NCBI GenBank assembly: GCA_000993535.1
Contig: LBWG01000007.1
Location: 1-41,448 of the forward strand
From: Candidatus Uhrbacteria bacterium GW2011_GWF2_39_13
Lineage (GTDB): Bacteria; Patescibacteriota; Patescibacteriia; UBA9934; GWF2-40-263
Direction of reading: 5' to 3'
Length of the DNA stretch: 41,448 nt
In this document: positions 36,269 through 41,448 of the stretch, piece after piece
Position numbering within the stretch: position 1 is the first letter of the stretch
How the letters are laid out: every line of letters starts with the position of its first letter
The notes under the pieces: generated by a model
What the model saw: only the letters and a program-made list of their open reading frames with translations
What the model was told of the DNA's origin: nothing
The model's database searches: none
Program-made: the position numbers and the translations under genes

Positions 36269-38802
36269 TGTCTTTATTACAATTTGGTTTAGAAACAGAC
36301 CCTCAGTTGATTAAAACCGTAACAGCGTCGGCAGATTTTTCCATACCCCCATTTATGTTGTGGGGATTGGGGTTATTGGTTTTGTTTGTTTGTTTGTTAT
36401 ACGTATTGCGATTTTTTTTCAGACGTCTTTCACTTGCTCGTCAAGCCACGTTTCATCGCGTGACCTTACTCATTACTTTGCCAAAATTTAGGCGCGAAGA
36501 AGAAAGCGAGCGTGGTCCTTCTAAAGATCAAGTGAAAGAAGCGATTGCAGCTTCGGAATCTTTTTTTTCTGCTCTTGGAGGATTAAGCGTTCATCATGGT
36601 TTTAAATCTTGGCTTTTTGGACGCCATGACGAATTTTCTTTTGAGATTGTTGTTGAAAAAAAATTGATTAAATTTTTCGTGACTGTTCCTGTTGAATTAC
36701 GAGATTTTTTGGAACAACAATTATCGGCTGCTTATCCAGATGCGTTTACAGAAGAAGTCCAAGATTACAATATTTTTAAACCGGACGGCGTTATTTTAGG
36801 AAGCTATCTTGTCTTGCGCCGTATCAGTTCTTTTCCTATTAAGTCTTATATTCAATTAGAGAAAGATCCTCTAAATGCTATTACAAACGTTTTGTCGAAA
36901 ATACCAGAAGGAGACGGAGCTGCCTTTCAATTTCTCGTACGATCTTCTCAGGGGAAATGGCGTAATAAAGGGATAAAGATCGCCTCCAACATGCAACAAG
37001 GGATGAAACTTGAAGAGGCTCTTCGAGGAAAAAAGAAAGGGAAGAGCAGCAGCTGGATGGAGTTATCTGGTTTGAGCAGTCCTAATAAATCTCAAGAACC
37101 ACAGAAAGATTACCGTCTTTCTCCTTTAGAAGAACAAGTCGTGAAAGGTTTGGAAGAAAAAGCCAGTAAAGCGGGAATGGACGTGTGTATTCGACTTGTG
37201 ACTTCTTCCAAGTCTCCTGCAGCCGCTCAAACACTCTTACAAAACATGCTTAATGCCTTTGCTCAGTATAACATTTATGAGTATGGGAATTCTTTTGTAA
37301 AGTCCCTTCCTCATCGTAAAACACGCTTGATTAAAGATTTTATTTATCGGGCGTTTGATGAACAGCGAACGATTATCCTCAACGCAGAAGAGATGGCGAG
37401 TTTGTGGCATCTTCCTCTTCCTTGGACAGAGACTCCTAATATTAAATGGTTAGGATCTCGAAAGGGTCCAGCACCTTCCGGAATTCCTGGACCAGACGAA
37501 GGAGATATTGAATTGGGTTATAACATGTTTCGTGGCATTAAAACCCCTATTTGGATGAATACCATTGATCGTACGCGTCACATGTATATCGTAGGAAAGT
37601 CTGGTTCTGGTAAATCTGAACTTATTGCTAGGCTCGCCATTCAAGATATTAAAGCAGGGCATGGAGTGGCAGTGGTGGAACCACATGGAGATTTGGTGGA
37701 AAGGATTTTAAGAAATATTCCGAAAGAACGCGTGGACGATGTTATTTTGTTTGATCCTTCTGATTTGGAACGACCCATGGGTCTGAACATGCTTGAAGCA
37801 CCCACGGAAACCATGAAAGATTTTGCGGTTCAAGAAATGATTTCGGTTTTTTATAAATTATTTCCGCCAGAAATGATTGGTCCAATGTTTGAGCATCAGA
37901 TGCGCAACTTCATGCTCACCTTGATGTCTGATTTTGAAAATCCGGGAACCATTGCTGAGATTCCCCGCATGGTGACAGATAAAAAGTTTCAAGATAAATG
38001 GCGTGCGAAATTAAAAGACCCTGTGGTGCGAAGTTTTTGGGAGGATGAAATTGATAACACCAGCGATTACCATAAATCAGAAATGATGGGATATCTTGTT
38101 TCCAAAGTAGGGCGATTCGTGGAAAACGAGATGATGCGTAATATTATCGGCCAATCAAAATCTAGTTTTAGTTTTCGTGAAGTGATGGATCAGAAGAAAA
38201 TTTTGTTGGTGAATCTTTCCAAAGGAAAAACAGGAGATGTAAATGCCGAGCTGTTGGGTTTGGTCATTGTCTCTAAGTTGCAGATGGCAGCGCTCACACG
38301 CGCGGATATCCCAGAGGATCAGCGCCATGATTTTTATTTGTATATCGACGAGTTCCAAAATTTTATTACTGATTCTATTGCGACTATTTTGTCTGAGGCC
38401 CGTAAGTATCGTTTGAACTTGATTATTGCTCACCAATATATCGGACAGCTTGTGAAGAATAACGATACAAAAATTCGGGAAGCTGTTTTTGGAAACGTGG
38501 GAACAAACTTTGTGGCCCGTATTGGTCCTGAAGACGTAGAAATATTAGGTAAAATTTATTCTCCTGAGTTTTCTGGATATGACTTGATCAATTCAGATAA
38601 ATTTACCTGGTACGTAAAGATGATCGTTGATAACGCTCAACAAAAACCATTTACGTTGAATTTTACTCCTCCTCCTAAAGGAGATGCGGAATTAGCTTCA
38701 GCTATCAAACAATTATCTCGTTTGAAATACGGGAGAGATCGTGCGTTGGTAGAAGCCGAAATTATGGAACGAACGCAGTTAGATGGTTCAGGACGTCTCT
38801 AA
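36265..38802 (+). CDS. TraG/TraD/HerA-like membrane-associated ATPase
   Basis: N-terminal TM, Walker A GKSGSGKSELIARLA, VVEPHGDLVERIL, Walker B FYLYIDEFQNF. Confidence 0.88.
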   Translation: MMSLLQFGLETDPQLIKTVTASADFSIPPFMLWGLGLLVLFVCLLYVLRFFFRRLSLARQATFHRVTLLITLPKFRREEESERGPSKDQVKEAIAASESFFSALGGLSVHHGFKSWLFGRHDEFSFEIVVEKKLIKFFVTVPVELRDFLEQQLSAAYPDAFTEEVQDYNIFKPDGVILGSYLVLRRISSFPIKSYIQLEKDPLNAITNVLSKIPEGDGAAFQFLVRSSQGKWRNKGIKIASNMQQGMKLEEALRGKKKGKSSSWMELSGLSSPNKSQEPQKDYRLSPLEEQVVKGLEEKASKAGMDVCIRLVTSSKSPAAAQTLLQNMLNAFAQYNIYEYGNSFVKSLPHRKTRLIKDFIYRAFDEQRTIILNAEEMASLWHLPLPWTETPNIKWLGSRKGPAPSGIPGPDEGDIELGYNMFRGIKTPIWMNTIDRTRHMYIVGKSGSGKSELIARLAIQDIKAGHGVAVVEPHGDLVERILRNIPKERVDDVILFDPSDLERPMGLNMLEAPTETMKDFAVQEMISVFYKLFPPEMIGPMFEHQMRNFMLTLMSDFENPGTIAEIPRMVTDKKFQDKWRAKLKDPVVRSFWEDEIDNTSDYHKSEMMGYLVSKVGRFVENEMMRNIIGQSKSSFSFREVMDQKKILLVNLSKGKTGDVNAELLGLVIVSKLQMAALTRADIPEDQRHDFYLYIDEFQNFITDSIATILSEARKYRLNLIIAHQYIGQLVKNNDTKIREAVFGNVGTNFVARIGPEDVEILGKIYSPEFSGYDLINSDKFTWYVKMIVDNAQQKPFTLNFTPPPKGDAELASAIKQLSRLKYGRDRALVEAEIMERTQLDGSGRL

Positions 38803-38839
38803 GAGAAGAGATTTGTAAAAGTTTTGTAAAATATTTTTT

Positions 38840-39457
38840 ATGCAGGAATACGACATGGATGAAACTCTTTTTGATTGCGAGCCCGATGTGGAAGTTCATG
38901 CCAATAAGCGTGAGTATGCTGATACACGTAATCGATTAGCTCTCCAAATGTTGAAACAGACACGGGACAGTCTCAATCACGTGATTCAACTGCTAGAGGA
39001 AGGAGATACCGTCAAAGCTACGCGGCAGTTGGTGGATTTTGTTTCTCGTAAAAAGACCACAGAAGCAGATTTGGAATCGAGCATCGGTTCTCGGATTATT
39101 GAAGGTGTATTTGATGGACAAGGAATGGTTGGAGGAGACGGAATTCGATATCTTGTTCCAGAAAATTACGCTTCTAAATCTAAGCTTGTGGAGGGGGATA
39201 TGCTTAAACTAATTATTCAATCAGATGGAACGCATATTTTTAAACAAATAGGGCCAGTTGAGCGCCGTCGGATTGTTGGAACGCTCTCACAAGATTCATC
39301 CACACAAACCCCTGTTGTTGTCTGTGACTCAGACGTGTATAAAGTACTAGCAGCAAGTATTTCTTATTTTAAAATTATTCCTGGAGACGAGGTCGTGATT
39401 CTTCTTCCTGCAGGTGGAACTTCTGTTTGGGCGGCTATTGAGCGTTTGAACTTTTAA
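38840..39457 (+). CDS. conserved hypothetical protein
   Basis: 205-aa ORF between ATPase and dnaX; IIEGVFDGQGMVGGDGIRYLVPENYASKSKLVEGDMLKL. Confidence 0.7.
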   Translation: MQEYDMDETLFDCEPDVEVHANKREYADTRNRLALQMLKQTRDSLNHVIQLLEEGDTVKATRQLVDFVSRKKTTEADLESSIGSRIIEGVFDGQGMVGGDGIRYLVPENYASKSKLVEGDMLKLIIQSDGTHIFKQIGPVERRRIVGTLSQDSSTQTPVVVCDSDVYKVLAASISYFKIIPGDEVVILLPAGGTSVWAAIERLNF

Positions 39458-39486
39458 TTCCTTGATCTAAAATTTTCTTTATTATT

Positions 39487-40923
39487 ATGGCAAAAGTGCT
39501 TTATCGTGTTTATCGACCATCAACATTTCAGGAGGTAAGCGGACAAGAGCACGTCGTTTTGACCATTCAAAATCAATATGCTTCTGGATCTTTGGCTCAT
39601 GCTTATTTATTTACTGGACCTCGTGGAGTTGGAAAGACAACCATGGCACGTCTTATAGCCAAGTTGGTTAATTGTCAGACTCCTCAAGGAAATGAACCTT
39701 GTAATGTTTGTTCTTCTTGTCTTGCGATTACTGCAGGACAAACGCTAGACATTTATGAGATCGATGCAGCTTCTCATACGGATGTTGATAATGTTCGTGA
39801 GAATATTATTCAATCGGTTCGTTTCATTCCAAATCAGTTAAAGAAAAAAGTATATATTATTGACGAAGCACACATGCTTTCGTCCTCTGCGTTTAATGCA
39901 TTATTGAAAACGCTTGAGGAACCTCCTGAGCATGTGTTGTTTTTGTTAGCTACAACGGAAATTCACAAAGTTCCAGAAACGATCATCAGTCGGTGTCAGC
40001 GTTTTGATTTTAAGCGCATTAGCTCACAAGAACTTGTGAAGAGAATGCAGGGGATTGTGAAGGAGGAAGGAATAGATGTCGATATAGAAGTTCTTGAAGA
40101 AATTGCGCGTCATAGTGGGGGATGCGCGCGTGACGCAGAAAGTCTGCTTGGACAAGTGTTGGCTTTAGGCGACAAACAGATCACTCTAGACCAAGCTCGG
40201 TTGGTTTTGCCTGCCACTCAACGTGTGTTGATTGAGTCCTTTACTCATGCATTACAAAATAAACAAGCGGCTCAGACGATTCTGTTATTAAATACGTATC
40301 TCGAACAAGGTGTTGATCTGGATTATTTCATTTCCGATGTGATTGGATGGTTTCGGGATCGTTTATTAGACGCTGTCTCTACAACACCTACATCTGAGCA
40401 AATACCTTTTTTTCAGTATGCTCTTGAACAATTGTTACGAGCTCAAAAAGAAAGTGGACGTGAACAGATTCCCCAACTTCCTATTGAATTAGCGATTCTC
40501 AGGATTTGTGGAAAAGAATCTTCAAAAGAACCTTTTGAATCACAAAAAAAAGAAGAAGAACCTGTTCTTCCGGAAGTCACCAAAACCGTTTTTGATACGG
40601 TTCCTGTGTTGAGTCTGGAACAGGTAAAAGAAAAGTGGCCTGAGGTGTATGCTCAAATTAAAGCATGTAATGCTTCTTTACCACTCATAATGCAGTCTTG
40701 TGAGGTCTCTCGTCTTGACGGAGATCATATGGATCTTGGGTTTGAGTATGATCTTTACGTTCAAACCGTGAACCAAGAAAAAAATCGTCTCGTGATCGAA
40801 GGGGTATTGGAAAAAGTTTTAGGTAGACGTTTTCGTGTTCGGGCCATTCAGTCCAAGAATAAACCTGAACAGGATGAGACGATACAGAGTCTTGTACAGG
40901 AATTTGGAGGAAGTCTTATTTAG
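39487..40923 (+). CDS. dnaX: DNA polymerase III subunit gamma/tau
   Basis: LYRVYRPSTFQEVSGQEHV, HAYLFTGPRGVGKTTMARLIAK, four-Cys zinc site, VYIIDEAHMLSSSAFNALLKTLEEPP. Confidence 0.97.
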   Translation: MAKVLYRVYRPSTFQEVSGQEHVVLTIQNQYASGSLAHAYLFTGPRGVGKTTMARLIAKLVNCQTPQGNEPCNVCSSCLAITAGQTLDIYEIDAASHTDVDNVRENIIQSVRFIPNQLKKKVYIIDEAHMLSSSAFNALLKTLEEPPEHVLFLLATTEIHKVPETIISRCQRFDFKRISSQELVKRMQGIVKEEGIDVDIEVLEEIARHSGGCARDAESLLGQVLALGDKQITLDQARLVLPATQRVLIESFTHALQNKQAAQTILLLNTYLEQGVDLDYFISDVIGWFRDRLLDAVSTTPTSEQIPFFQYALEQLLRAQKESGREQIPQLPIELAILRICGKESSKEPFESQKKEEEPVLPEVTKTVFDTVPVLSLEQVKEKWPEVYAQIKACNASLPLIMQSCEVSRLDGDHMDLGFEYDLYVQTVNQEKNRLVIEGVLEKVLGRRFRVRAIQSKNKPEQDETIQSLVQEFGGSLI

Positions 40924-41024
40924 AAAAATTCGTCATGGTTTATAGACGGGTCTATCTGCTTGAAAGAAAAAGGGAGATTAGGTACTATTTTGTCGTTAAA
41001 AGAGATATTCAAGTTCGTATAGTA

Positions 41025-41197
41025 GTGAGCTTACATCCCGGATCTGGCTAGGCGCCAGATTCCGGTCGCTCACTCGGGAAAGATCAAACTCTGAGTTTGC
41101 TCTTTCCGCTCGTTCGCTCCCGGATCTTGTGGGACAAGATTCCGCTCGTTCGCTCGGAAGAAATCAAACTAGGAGCTTGATTTCTTCTCTCGCTCAC
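41025..41197. repeat. A-B-A'-B' array of four hairpins joined by CGCTC-type linkers, directly abutting tRNA-Gln
   Basis: Hairpins 41038-41065, 41078-41106, 41122-41143, 41157-41187; linkers cgctcactc / cgctcgttcgctc / cgctcgttcgctc / cgctcactc. Confidence 0.88.
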
Positions 41198-41271
41198 TCC
41201 CGGATCGTCTAACGGCAGGACGACTGGTTCTGGTCCAGTTAATCGGGGTTCGAATCCCTGTCCGGGAACCA
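41198..41271 (+). tRNA. tRNA-Gln (anticodon CTG), CCA encoded
   Basis: Acceptor tcccgga/tccggga, anticodon arm actgg-ttctggt-ccagt, T-arm cgggg-ttcgaat-ccctg, then A-CCA. Confidence 0.93.
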
Positions 41272-41307
41272 ACAAAATAACTCACCCGATTGGTGAGTTA
41301 TTTTGTT
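41271..41307. terminator. bidirectional intrinsic terminator after tRNA-Gln
   Basis: aacaaaataactcacc-cgatt-ggtgagttattttgtt, 16-bp perfect stem. Confidence 0.9.
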
Positions 41308-41390
41308 TCATATACGGACAGAGATTTTAAATATCTAGCCCCCATTTCTGGATCAAGCGTAAATTTGCTGGGGTAGCCTCCGTTACCCAT
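41298..41390 (-). CDS. possible 30-aa micro-ORF MGNGGYPSKFTLDPEMGARYLKSLSVYETK
   Basis: ATG..TAA on -, start overlaps the stop of an upstream frame running off the window (ATGGGTAA). Confidence 0.3.
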   Translation of the reverse strand: MGNGGYPSKFTLDPEMGARYLKSLSVYETK

Positions 41391-41448
41391 AAAGCTTAGC
41401 GACTCGAAAGAGGAAGAACTTTATGTCTCTCACCCCTCTGACGAGTGC

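Noticed and set aside
41025-41197. Hairpin array considered as a CRISPR
   Set aside because: Units are self-complementary with changing stems and constant linkers; there are no identical repeats separated by unique spacers and no cas genes in the window.
41084-41275. Minus-strand 63-aa ORF (MLVPGQGFEPRLTGPEPVVLPLDDPGV...)
   Set aside because: It is the antisense of tRNA-Gln and the hairpin array; such ORFs are a well-known annotation artefact.
1-41448. Alternative genetic code (TGA as Gly, as in Gracilibacteria/SR1)
   Set aside because: TGA serves as a stop at expected gene ends (e.g. murC overlaps murB as ATGA), and conserved proteins contain no in-frame TGA.

Overview
The window looks like a Patescibacteria/CPR-type chromosome segment using standard code 11 (TGA is a real stop, e.g. 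murC). Genes have short intergenic gaps. Recognisable housekeeping genes: ABC-F ATPase, RluA-type pseudouridine synthase, CDP-alcohol phosphatidyltransferase, rmlB, rmlA (long form), ctpA-like S41 protease, NUDIX hydrolase, stand-alone riboflavin kinase, HU, recR-ybaB-dnaB, folD, glyA, murC-murB, raiA/hpf-secA, cysS, a TraG/HerA-like ATPase, dnaX and tRNA-Gln(CTG). Accessory or unusual features: (1) a rhamnose-type cassette with a plant/giant-virus-like bifunctional epimerase/reductase, interrupted by a TA-like gene pair; (2) a 679-aa uncharacterised protein whose C-terminal domain is also found in a frameshifted, GC3-rich gene at about 33.2-33.96 kb; (3) a secA-cysS island with a Fic gene, an 18-codon uvrA 5' remnant and perfect palindromes; (4) a 159-nt structured inverted-repeat element between murB and raiA; (5) a duplicated A-B-A'-B' hairpin array with compensatory stem changes abutting tRNA-Gln. 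All functional names come from reading the translations by eye; no searches or folding programs were run.
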